Source: Chryseolinea soli
GTDB lineage: Bacteria; Bacteroidota; Bacteroidia; Cytophagales; Cyclobacteriaceae
Direction of reading: 5' to 3'
DNA: 64,000 bases
Assembly: GCF_003589925.1 (NCBI RefSeq)
Contig: NZ_CP032382.1
Coordinates: forward strand, 7,812,001-7,876,000
The position numbers were made by a program, and so were the translations under genes. The notes beneath the pieces were generated by a model. The model searched no databases. It saw only the letters and a program-made list of their open reading frames with translations, and was not told the DNA's origin. Below are positions 1 through 6,859 of the stretch, one piece after another; position 1 is the stretch's first letter; every line of letters starts with the position of its first letter.

Positions 1-226
1 ACGAAGGTCGAAGTTTTCCTTCCACGGTCTTCCCATTAAAATCGACGATCACCATACTCTCCGGTCGCAGATCTTCATAGGGCACACCGCTGGGCTTGAT
101 AGCAAAAACACCCAACGCCCGGTCTACCGCACTCACATTTCCAAACGTAAAGATCACCAGTCCCAGCTTGGGCAGCTGCAGGTTGGCCCGGTAGGCCGAT
201 TCTTTTATGTGGTCGTATTGACTCAT
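1..226 (-). CDS. araD: L-ribulose-5-phosphate 4-epimerase, N-terminal part (cut by window edge)
   Basis: Only the first 75 residues are inside the window; the gene continues past position 1. The product would convert L-ribulose 5-phosphate to D-xylulose 5-phosphate, the last step of the L-arabinose isomerase pathway, as a metal-dependent cytosolic class II aldolase-fold enzyme. The visible residues match the family start closely: a short helix with ANLQLPKLGLV, then GNVSAVDR and IKPSGVPY, which form the phosphate-binding region of AraD. The start is the ATG at 226, preceded by a 27-base gap from the araB stop, so the two are almost certainly one transcript in the order araB-araD. The E. coli order has araA between them; here araA is not in that place and could lie beyond the edge. 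Confidence 0.9.
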   Translation of the reverse strand, partial: MSQYDHIKESAYRANLQLPKLGLVIFTFGNVSAVDRALGVFAIKPSGVPYEDLRPESMVIVDFNGKTVEGKLRPS

Positions 227-253
227 GCTTTAAAAAACTAAATTTTAACGGAT

Positions 254-1954
254 CTATTTTTTGTATTCTACCGCTAATGGAAGCTCTTTGTTTTCCAATA
301 CGGCACCCAGATCCAGATACTGTTGATAGCGCTTGGCGTATAATGCTGCCGCTGTTGCATTCGGTTTATACTCCTGGTCAAACCCTTGCCCCATGGCGTG
401 CATGGCATCTTCCACTTTGGGATACAGCCCGGCAGCCGTGGCAGCAAACATGGCGGCTCCGGCAGCGCAGGTTTGCTCCGACCGGTGGATGCGCAACGGC
501 ATGTTCATCACGTCGGCCATGACTTGCATAATATAGGGTGATCGCCTGGCGACACCTCCTAAACCAATGAGACCTCTTACGGGTACATGCTCATCATTGA
601 AGCGATCCACAATTGCCTTGGCTCCAAAACATGTCGCCTCCACCCAAGCCCGGAAAAGCCGGGGTGCGTCCGTGCCCAGGTTCAGGCCGGTCATGGCGCC
701 TTTCAGCAATTGGTTGGCATCGGGTGTTCGCCGGCCGTTCAGCCAATCGACACCCAGCTCACCGGTTTCATCCAACGGCAAGGCTAGGGCCTGGCGTGAA
801 AGCTCGGGGATGATCTTGCCGGAGAGCTCTTCGCTAAGCTTGTCGGCGAGCTCGGGAGAGATCAACGACGATGACTTCAACAAGGCTTCCAAGGGCCAGA
901 GCAATAGATCTTTAAACCATGCATAGGTGTCACCGAATGCGGATTGTCCAGCTTCCAATCCCATCATGCCGGGAATAATGGAACCGCTCACCTGTCCGCA
1001 AATGCCGCGCACGAGTTTGTCTTCCATGTCCTGCAGAGGAACAACCATCATGTCGCAGGTCGATGTGCCCATCACTTTGCTGAGGTGGTAGGGTTCTATT
1101 TGTCCACCGACCGCACCCATGTGGCAATCGAAAGCGCCAACGCTCACCACGATGTCCGCATTCAAACCGAGACGTATGGCCCATTCTGCGCTGAGCCTTC
1201 CTGCAGGCTTGTCGGCTGTATAGGTTTCTTTAAAGAGACGATCGGTAAATCCTTTCAACAAGGGATCGAGGGAAGAGAAAAATACATCCGGGGGAAGTCC
1301 GTTGTATTCGGCTGACCATAGCGCTTTGTGCCCTGCGGAGCAAACGCCGCGCTTCAAGGCGTGGACGTTGTTGCCGCCCGTGAGCAGGAAGGGAATCCAG
1401 TCGCAATGCTCCACCCAGGAATAGAGGGCGCCTCTCACCGCGGTGTCGGCACGCAACACGTGAAGAAGTTTTGCCCAAAACCATTCGGAAGAATAGATGC
1501 CGCCCACGAACTGGAGATAGTTCACATCGAAGCCCAGAGCATGTTGGTTGATCTCGGCGGCTTCTTTAACGCTGGTGTGGTCTTTCCACAACACGAACAT
1601 GGCGTTGGGATTGTTTTCAAACCCCGGTGTCAGCGCCAGCGGTGTTCCAATTTTGTTTACCGCCACAGGTGTCGAACCGGTGGTGTCCACCGCGATGGCC
1701 TTGACGTTGGCCCGCACCGTGGGACCGGCCTGTTGCAGACACGCTTTGACGGTGGCCTCCAGTCCTTCTATATAATCTTGCGGGTGCTGACGGAATTGGT
1801 TTCGCGAGGGATCGCAGAAAAGTCCATCGCGCCAGCGAGGGTATGCATACACAGAGGAGGCCATCTCTTCGCCTGTCCGTGCGTCGGCGATCATGGCGCG
1901 AACCGAGTCCGTTCCATAATCCAGCCCAATAACATATGCCTGGTTCATTGTCAT
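254..1954 (-). CDS. araB: Ribulokinase (FGGY carbohydrate kinase)
   Basis: Phosphorylates L-ribulose with ATP to give L-ribulose 5-phosphate in arabinose catabolism. The 566-residue length is typical of AraB, which is longer than most FGGY kinases. The N-terminal ATP-binding motif GLDYGTDSVRA is at about residues 10-20. The AraB-type CSAGHKALW segment and the C-terminal GLGGVARRSPYIMQVMADV segment, diagnostic of FGGY_C, are present. Two in-frame starts exist, ATG 1954 and ATG 1948 (third residue Met); the sequence does not decide between them. A palindrome overlaps the start region and a second lies just upstream, suggesting control at this promoter. It is transcribed ahead of araD. Confidence in family is high; ribulose as substrate is inferred from similarity and from araD next door. 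Confidence 0.95.
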   Translation of the reverse strand: MTMNQAYVIGLDYGTDSVRAMIADARTGEEMASSVYAYPRWRDGLFCDPSRNQFRQHPQDYIEGLEATVKACLQQAGPTVRANVKAIAVDTTGSTPVAVNKIGTPLALTPGFENNPNAMFVLWKDHTSVKEAAEINQHALGFDVNYLQFVGGIYSSEWFWAKLLHVLRADTAVRGALYSWVEHCDWIPFLLTGGNNVHALKRGVCSAGHKALWSAEYNGLPPDVFFSSLDPLLKGFTDRLFKETYTADKPAGRLSAEWAIRLGLNADIVVSVGAFDCHMGAVGGQIEPYHLSKVMGTSTCDMMVVPLQDMEDKLVRGICGQVSGSIIPGMMGLEAGQSAFGDTYAWFKDLLLWPLEALLKSSSLISPELADKLSEELSGKIIPELSRQALALPLDETGELGVDWLNGRRTPDANQLLKGAMTGLNLGTDAPRLFRAWVEATCFGAKAIVDRFNDEHVPVRGLIGLGGVARRSPYIMQVMADVMNMPLRIHRSEQTCAAGAAMFAATAAGLYPKVEDAMHAMGQGFDQEYKPNATAAALYAKRYQQYLDLGAVLENKELPLAVEYKK

Positions 1955-1970
1955 TCAATCGTTTGAATGA
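1951..1970. promoter_or_regulatory. Palindrome overlapping the araB start codon
   Basis: Arms TCATTCAA and TTGAATGA are perfect inverted repeats of 8 bases around a 4-base centre. The site covers the first araB ATG (1952-1954) and the bases just 5' of it, so in RNA it would form a hairpin that could mask that start and favour the ATG at 1948; as DNA it could be an operator. Function is inference. Confidence 0.4.
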
Positions 1971-1977
1971 CGAAAGA

Positions 1978-1998
1978 TACACTAATTTTATAAGTGTA
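1978..1998. promoter_or_regulatory. Candidate arabinose operator upstream of araB
   Basis: A 21-base imperfect palindrome with perfect 6-base outer arms TACACT and AGTGTA, AT-rich inside. On the minus strand it lies between a TTTG and a TATCTTT sequence, resembling the spacer of a Bacteroidota promoter (TTTG, about 20 bases, TAnnTTTG). A palindrome with the related arms TACATT and AATGTA precedes the GH51 arabinofuranosidase gene at 8897-8916, so both may bind one pentose-responsive repressor. No candidate regulator gene is in the window. Confidence 0.45.
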
Positions 1999-2034
1999 AA
2001 ACAAACAATTAATAAAAAAATGAAAAGGAATGGG

Positions 2035-2076
2035 CTTTTGCCGGTCCCTACCCGCTTCCTAACAACCGGCAAAAAG
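2035..2076 (-). terminator. Hairpin between the HAD gene and araB
   Basis: CTTTTGCCGGT at 2035-2045 pairs with ACCGGCAAAAAG at 2065-2076, a stem of about 11 pairs with one bulge and a 19-base loop. It lies just 3' of the HAD stop on the minus strand. There is no clear U-run after the stem, so termination is uncertain. Confidence 0.3.
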
Positions 2077-2095
2077 GGCCGGAAATAACTGGACG

Positions 2096-2754
2096 TTACG
2101 GGTTTAGGTCGGTCAGTCGCGGGTCGGTATAGTCCTTAATGACGAGCAGCACGTTGGGATATTGTTTAAAATCCTCCCCCTCGTGGATGGTGGTGATGGC
2201 CACGGCTTTCATGCCGGCATTCAGAGCAGCCTCCACACCTTTTGGAGCATCTTCGAACACGACACAATTTTCGGGTGCCACGCCTAACTGCCGCGCTACC
2301 TTTAAGAAGACCTCGGGATCCGGCTTGCTTTTTTGCACGTCGGCTGCGCTTACGATCGCTCCAAAAATTTGACGGATCTTCAGATTGTCCAACGCGAAGT
2401 CAACATTGACCGGCGGCGCCGCCGAACCGATGCCCATTTGATGTTGTTCTTTTGCGCGCGCTCCAGAAATTGAGGTAGGCCTTGGATCAATTTAAGATGC
2501 GGCTTATAGACGGTTTGATATTCACGTTCTTTCTCCACGGTGATGGCCTCCACTTGTTCCGGTGTGAAGTGCCCCACACCAAAAATGCGACCGAGAAATT
2601 CGGGATTTGTACCGTACATCTGCAGCTTTACTTGCTCCCGGCTAAGTTGGGCACCGAGTTGGTTCACTACGCTGTGCCAGACGTCGAGGTGGAAATGCAT
2701 GTCGTCAATCATAGTGCCGTTGAGATCGAAGAGGATGGCCTGGGGAATTTTCAT
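2096..2754 (-). pseudogene. HAD-superfamily phosphatase, frameshifted (beta-phosphoglucomutase-like)
   Basis: Two overlapping frames together make one HAD hydrolase of about 219 residues. The N-terminal frame (from ATG 2754) carries motif I as FDLNGTMIDD and the cap domain; the C-terminal frame carries the motif III lysine region SKPDPEVFLKVA and motif IV VVFEDAPKGVEAA. The frames meet at the TTT of 2437-2439: one more base in that run would join NNIK to MGIGSAAPP, and the total then becomes a multiple of three. This is either a real one-base deletion or a sequencing error in a short homopolymer. In motif I the second Asp, the usual acid/base, is Asn, as I recall for some Bacteroidota relatives, so phosphatase activity should not be assumed even if the frame is intact. 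It lies 141 bases upstream of araB with signals in between, so probably a separate transcript. Confidence 0.75.
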
Positions 2755-2778
2755 GCGGCAAAATTATCATTTTTCACC

Positions 2779-2820
2779 GCAAAGAAAGACCCTCCTTCAC
2801 TAAAGCTTCGGCGGGCAAGC
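2779..2820. repeat. Dispersed REP-like repeat, copy 1
   Basis: About 42 bases beginning GCAAAGAAAG and ending CTAAAGCTTCGGCGGGCAAG plus one C. Nearly the same stretch recurs at 9021-9063, with a shorter copy at 8998-9025 and an inverted copy at 9089-9118. All copies are intergenic. No transposase is near. Confidence 0.65.
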
Positions 2821-2907
2821 GCTAGTCAGCGCAAAGGGTTTCGGAATGAGGTTGGCACATTTTTTTGATACTTCATTTTGTTGAAAGGTGAAAACAATGA
2901 TGCAACT

Positions 2908-3105
2908 ATGCTAACCATGAGGTTTAATCGGATGGACAAACCGGGCGAAGTACCGGTGCCGGGGAAAGAGCCGGAAATAAAACCGGGAAAAGAGCCCGAA
3001 CCGAACGTATGGCCCCGCAAGGAGCCGGAGATAAAACCGGAACACGAGCCTTTGACAACACCTCCGCCGGCTCCGAACGAAATACCGAAGCGTCCGGATG
3101 TATGA
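2908..3105 (+). CDS. Small Pro/Glu/Lys-rich hypothetical protein
   Basis: A peptide of about 65 residues, unrecognised by domain. It consists largely of a repeated K-E-P-E-(I/P) theme: PGKEPEIKPGKEPEP, PRKEPEIKPEHEP and PPPAPNEIPKRPDV. It has no signal peptide or membrane segment and is likely disordered. ATG codons at 2908, 2917 and 2932 are all possible; the last starts directly before the repeat region (MDKPGEV). Small proteins of this composition occur in Cytophagales genomes, to my knowledge, without a known role. The strongly biased amino-acid use in only one frame favours real coding, but the short length keeps confidence moderate. Confidence 0.5.
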   Translation: MLTMRFNRMDKPGEVPVPGKEPEIKPGKEPEPNVWPRKEPEIKPEHEPLTTPPPAPNEIPKRPDV

Positions 3106-3156
3106 ACGCGTGTTGTCGAAATTCCTCACAAGACAACAGTTTGTGAAATACTCGCT

Positions 3157-3186
3157 CACGCACAATGCAAGCGTGGCGGATTTTTT
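3157..3186 (+). terminator. Weak terminator-like hairpin after the small protein
   Basis: CACGC and GCGTG pair around a 9-base loop, and a run of six T follows after five bases. The stem is short, so this is only a candidate transcript end. Confidence 0.3.
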
Positions 3187-3285
3187 ATCCTATACACTCG
3201 TTCGCGGACCTTCCAGTATACTTTTCTGCTGGCATGATTTTACTGTGATGTTTAGAAAAACAACTTCATCAAAAACAAACACGTC

Positions 3286-3672
3286 ATGAAAAAGATAATG
3301 TTAATCGCCGCCGGTGCTTTGCTGTTTAGCATCACGGCCACCTATGCGCAGAACGACACAACCGGCACAAAGCGGAACGCCACGCCTCCGGCCGCTTCAC
3401 CCCAACCCAGCCCAACGCAGCAGCCGCAACCAGCAGCCACGCCACAGCCAGGACAGAACTATCAGAAGGATATGACCCCGATCAAACCTGCAGACATTCC
3501 ATCGGGCATGCGGCAAACCTTGCAAGATCCGCAATACAAAGGCTGGGAGAATTCCCCGATCTATAAAAGCAATTCCAACGATGGCTACATACTCCAAATG
3601 AATACAGGGGGACAACCACAGTCTTATCATTTTGATTCCGAAGGAAAACTTGTTCCAAATCCAAAACCATAA
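3286..3672 (+). CDS. Secreted proline-rich small protein with a PepSY-like tail
   Basis: 128 residues. Residues 1-21 are a clear signal peptide (MKKIMLIAAGALLFSITATYA, cut after AYA-type residues). Residues 22-60 are a Pro/Gln/Thr-rich linker. The folded part, about 68-128, has the pattern of small Bacteroidota PepSY-like or BLIP-like periplasmic domains: IPSGMRQTLQDPQYKGW, a short turn, GYILQMNTGG, then YHFDSEGKLV. That similarity is by pattern only. It is expected in the periplasm or on the surface. It stands alone, ended by a strong terminator at 3697. Confidence 0.75.
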   Translation: MKKIMLIAAGALLFSITATYAQNDTTGTKRNATPPAASPQPSPTQQPQPAATPQPGQNYQKDMTPIKPADIPSGMRQTLQDPQYKGWENSPIYKSNSNDGYILQMNTGGQPQSYHFDSEGKLVPNPKP

Positions 3673-3696
3673 CACAACGTTGTATCACCAGCATCG

Positions 3697-3731
3697 GCGC
3701 ATACGGATAAGCCCGTATGCGCTTTTATTTT
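3697..3731 (+). terminator. Rho-independent terminator
   Basis: GCGCATACGG and CCGTATGCGC form a perfect 10-base stem with a 6-base loop, followed directly by TTTTATTTT. It ends the transcript of the small secreted protein at 3286-3672. Confidence 0.85.
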
Positions 3732-3838
3732 AGATCCCCACCGGTTGTCCGCTATTCGTCCGCAACCGAACAACCTCTCTCCTGCCGTCATCGCTTTTTG
3801 GTCTGAATTCGCATCCGGCAAATTCTGGCATCATTATT

Positions 3839-3856
3839 ATTCCTACATTTAGGAAA
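3839..3856. promoter_or_regulatory. Candidate PadR operator/promoter
   Basis: A perfect inverted repeat, TTTCCTA then CATT then TAGGAAA, ends 12 bases before the padR ATG. TACATTTA inside it also resembles a Bacteroidota -7 element (TAnnTTTG). PadR-family repressors commonly bind such palindromes over their own promoters, so autoregulation of the PadR-permease pair is a reasonable inference. Confidence 0.4.
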
Positions 3857-3868
3857 ATAACTTTTTCC

Positions 3869-4207
3869 ATGAAGAAATATCAACTGGGCGAATTTGAAGA
3901 GATCGTCATGCTTACGGTTGGCATTCTGTATAACGAAGCCTATGGCGTATCCATAAAAAAAGATATCGAGACGCGGCTGTCGCGAAATGTGAGCATGGGT
4001 GCACTCCACACCGCGCTTACGCGTTTGGAAGACAAAGGCTATCTGAAAACGTTCGACGGCGAAGCCACCGAAGAGCGGGCCGGCCGGCCGCGAAAATATT
4101 ACCAGATCACGGCGCTTGGCAAAAGAGCCATGGAGTATTCGCGGAACACGCGCGAAGAACTGTGGCGTGCGATCCCGAAAATAGCGCTGCAAGTAAAGAT
4201 CGTATGA
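3869..4207 (+). CDS. PadR family transcriptional regulator
   Basis: 112-residue winged-helix repressor, the usual size for short (PadR-s2) members. The N-terminal stretch LGEFEEIVMLTVGILYNEAYG, the recognition helix region VSMGALHTALTRLEDKGYL and the wing RAGRPRKYYQITALGKRAM are characteristic. It very likely senses a compound or membrane state and represses its own operon. Its stop codon overlaps the ATG of the downstream permease (ATGA at 4204-4207), so the two are translationally coupled. A palindrome sits just upstream. PadR genes coupled to FtsX-type permeases with a prefix domain recur in Bacteroidota. Confidence 0.92.
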   Translation: MKKYQLGEFEEIVMLTVGILYNEAYGVSIKKDIETRLSRNVSMGALHTALTRLEDKGYLKTFDGEATEERAGRPRKYYQITALGKRAMEYSRNTREELWRAIPKIALQVKIV

Positions 4208-6813
4208 GCCGCCCGCGCCCACCCCAACTCTTCCTTCGGTTCTTCCGCTGGTACTGCAAGCCCCGGCTGTGCAATCACCTCGAAGGCGACCTGATGGAAT
4301 TATATAACGAGCGCTGTGCAGCTTGGGGGAAGCGCAAGGCTGATCGGAAATTTGTCGTGGATGTGCTGCAGATGTTCAGGCCCGGCATCATCCGTCCACT
4401 GCGCGATCATCAACCCATAAATCATTACAGCATGTATAAAAGTTACTTCAAGATCGGGTGGCGAAACCTGGTAAAAAACAAAGGCTATTCCTTTATTAAC
4501 ATTGGCGGCCTGGCGATGGGGCTCATGGTGGCGATGCTCATCGGGTTGTGGATCTACGACGAATTGTCGTTCGACACCTATCACGAAAACTACAACGACA
4601 TCGTGCAGGTCATGCAACACCAAACCGTTGATGGCGCCGTGATCACACAACCTGCCATTCCCTGGCCGTTGGAAACCGAGCTGCGAAACACCTACGGTGC
4701 CGATTTCAAATACATCGTGTTGGCCACGTGGATCAATTATCACGCGCTCAGCCACGACGAAGAAAAGATCACGAAGTTGGGCATTTACGTTCAGCCCGAT
4801 TTCCCCGAAATGATCTCCCTGCACATGATCGCCGGCACGCGCGACGGCCTCCGCGATGCGAACTCGGTTTTGGTTTCCGCTTCCACCGCCCGCGCGTTGT
4901 TCGGCACAAGCGACCCGCTCAATCAAACCATTCGCATCGACGGCCGCCATGATGCGAAAATCACCGGCGTCTACGAAGACCTTCCGCACAATACTACTTT
5001 CCGCGACTTTCAATTCATCAGCACGTGGGATCTTTATGTGACCACCGAACCGTGGATAAAGCCCTCGGCCACCAACTGGGGGAACAACTCGTTCCAACTG
5101 TTTGCCCAACTCAATCCGCATGCCGACATCCATGATGTGTCGAAGAAAATTGAAAATGCAAAGGCCAAAAACTCAAAAGAAGAAGCCGTGCTGCATCCCC
5201 GCATCTTTCTTCATCCCATGCGCGATTGGCGCCTGCATTCCGAATGGAAGAATGGCGTTCACAGCGGCGGACGGATCCAAATGGTTTTGTTGTTTGGCGC
5301 TATTGGTGTCTTCGTATTGTTACTCGCCTGCATCAACTTCATGAACCTGAGCACAGCCCGTTCTGAAAAACGCGCCAAGGAAGTCGGCATTCGTATGACG
5401 ATGGGCTCTGTGCGCCGTCAATTGGTCTATCAATTTCTGAGCGAATCGTTCCTGGTGGTGACGCTTGCCTTCGCCATCGCGCTGGCGCTTGCGGGCGCGT
5501 CACTTTCGTGGTTCAATGAACTGGCCGATAAACACATTGTCATCACGTGGCTCAACCCGGTGTTCTGGTTGATCAGTGCGGGGTTCATTTTTGTTACCAG
5601 CTTATTGGCGGGCTCCTATCCCTCGCTGTACCTGTCATCGTTTCAGCCGGTCAAAGTGCTCAAGGGGACTTTCAAAACCGGGCCGCGGGCTTCGCTGCCG
5701 CGCAAGGTGTTGGTCGTGGTGCAGTTCACGGTGTCGGTTGCCCTCATCATTGGCACTACGCTGGTGTATCAGCAAATTCAATTTACAAAGAGCCGGCCGG
5801 CGGGCTACACGCGCGAAGGACTTGTTTCGATCCAAATGAGTGGTCCGGAATTCTTTGGCAAATTCGATGCCCTCCGGACGGCGCTCAAACAAGCGGGGAC
5901 CATCGAAGACATGGCCGAATCGTCAAGCCCCATCACCGACGTATGGTTGAACAGCAACGGTTTTACGTGGAGCGGCAAGGATCCCGGTCTCGCCGAAGAT
6001 TTCGGGGCCATCTTTATCACCGCGGAGTACGGGCCCACCATTGGCTGGAAAATGAAAGAGGGAAGAAATTTTTCACGCGATTTTCCCGCGGACTCCTCCG
6101 CGGTGATCATCAACGAAGCGGCGGCAAAATATATGGGGATAAAAGATCCCATCGGCATGGAAGTCACCTGGGGCAGCGACCGGTTGCATGTGATCGGGAT
6201 TGTAAAAGACATGATCACTGAGTCGCCGTATAAGCCCGTGCGCCAGACCATTTACTTCATGAACGATCGCTACACGAACTGGATGCTGCTCAAGCTCAAC
6301 CCCGCACGAAGCGCCCACGAGACCCTGGCCGAAACAGAGGCCATCTTCAAAAAGATCATTCCCAGCACACCGTTCGAATACAAATTCGTGGACGATACGT
6401 ATGCCGCCAAGTTCGACGCCGAAGAACGCATCGGCAAGCTGGCGTCGTTCTTCACCGTATTTGCCATCTTTATCAGCTGCCTGGGTTTGTTCGGTCTCGC
6501 GTCGTTTGTGGCAGAGCAACGCACCAAGGAGATCGGCATCCGCAAAGTGCTGGGTGCCTCCGTGGCCAACTTGTGGCGGATGCTTTCGCTTGACTTTGTT
6601 GCCCTGGTGGTGGTGGCGTGCGTCCTCGCGATTCCGGTTGCTTATTATTTTCTACAGGAGTGGCTGCTCAGTTTCCCCTACCACACCGAGTTAAATTGGT
6701 GGGTCTTCGCGGTTTCGGCCGGTGGCGCGATCGCGTTGACGTTGATCACAGTCAGCTATCAAGCCATTCGCGCCGCGGTGGCCAACCCGGTGAAGTCTTT
6801 GCGATCGGAATAA
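4204..6813 (+). CDS. ABC transporter permease, FtsX/MacB type with N-terminal permease prefix domain
   Basis: The start chosen is ATG 4204, overlapping the padR stop; an earlier in-frame ATG at 4162 lies inside padR and is unlikely. Residues 1-75 form a soluble prefix (LFLRFFRWYCKPRLCNHLEG onward) matching the permease prefix domain found in PadR-linked transporters. Then comes a MacB-like half: first membrane helix near NIGGLAMGLMVAMLIGLWIY, a large periplasmic domain, and an FtsX core with three helices around FVLLLACINFMNLSTARSEKRAKEVGIRM (quoted in part). A second half repeats the plan, ending in LASFVAEQRTKEIGIRKVLG and NPVKSLRSE. No ATPase gene is adjacent, so its energy source and substrate are unknown. 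A perfect 12-base hairpin follows. Confidence 0.9.
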   Translation: MSRPRPPQLFLRFFRWYCKPRLCNHLEGDLMELYNERCAAWGKRKADRKFVVDVLQMFRPGIIRPLRDHQPINHYSMYKSYFKIGWRNLVKNKGYSFINIGGLAMGLMVAMLIGLWIYDELSFDTYHENYNDIVQVMQHQTVDGAVITQPAIPWPLETELRNTYGADFKYIVLATWINYHALSHDEEKITKLGIYVQPDFPEMISLHMIAGTRDGLRDANSVLVSASTARALFGTSDPLNQTIRIDGRHDAKITGVYEDLPHNTTFRDFQFISTWDLYVTTEPWIKPSATNWGNNSFQLFAQLNPHADIHDVSKKIENAKAKNSKEEAVLHPRIFLHPMRDWRLHSEWKNGVHSGGRIQMVLLFGAIGVFVLLLACINFMNLSTARSEKRAKEVGIRMTMGSVRRQLVYQFLSESFLVVTLAFAIALALAGASLSWFNELADKHIVITWLNPVFWLISAGFIFVTSLLAGSYPSLYLSSFQPVKVLKGTFKTGPRASLPRKVLVVVQFTVSVALIIGTTLVYQQIQFTKSRPAGYTREGLVSIQMSGPEFFGKFDALRTALKQAGTIEDMAESSSPITDVWLNSNGFTWSGKDPGLAEDFGAIFITAEYGPTIGWKMKEGRNFSRDFPADSSAVIINEAAAKYMGIKDPIGMEVTWGSDRLHVIGIVKDMITESPYKPVRQTIYFMNDRYTNWMLLKLNPARSAHETLAETEAIFKKIIPSTPFEYKFVDDTYAAKFDAEERIGKLASFFTVFAIFISCLGLFGLASFVAEQRTKEIGIRKVLGASVANLWRMLSLDFVALVVVACVLAIPVAYYFLQEWLLSFPYHTELNWWVFAVSAGGAIALTLITVSYQAIRAAVANPVKSLRSE

Positions 6814-6822
6814 TACTTTCCT

Positions 6823-6850
6823 ATAACCCCAGGCTAAAGCCTGGGGTTAT
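6823..6850. terminator. Bidirectional terminator between permease and GH51 genes
   Basis: ATAACCCCAGGC and GCCTGGGGTTAT are a perfect 12-base stem with a TAAA loop, placed between two convergent genes, with A/T-rich flanks on both sides. Confidence 0.8.
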
Positions 6851-6859
6851 TATGAATAC

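Noticed and set aside
2096..2754. Programmed ribosomal frameshift in the HAD gene
   Set aside because: The run is only three bases, with no slippery heptamer and no plausible stimulatory structure; a deletion or sequencing error is simpler.
3098..3289. Open frame of 63 codons starting at the stop of the small KEPE protein
   Set aside because: No family likeness, runs through the candidate terminator, and its end overlaps the next gene start.
4204..6813. Complete MacAB-type drug exporter
   Set aside because: No MacA adaptor, no TolC and no ATP-binding gene are adjacent; only the permease fold is supported.
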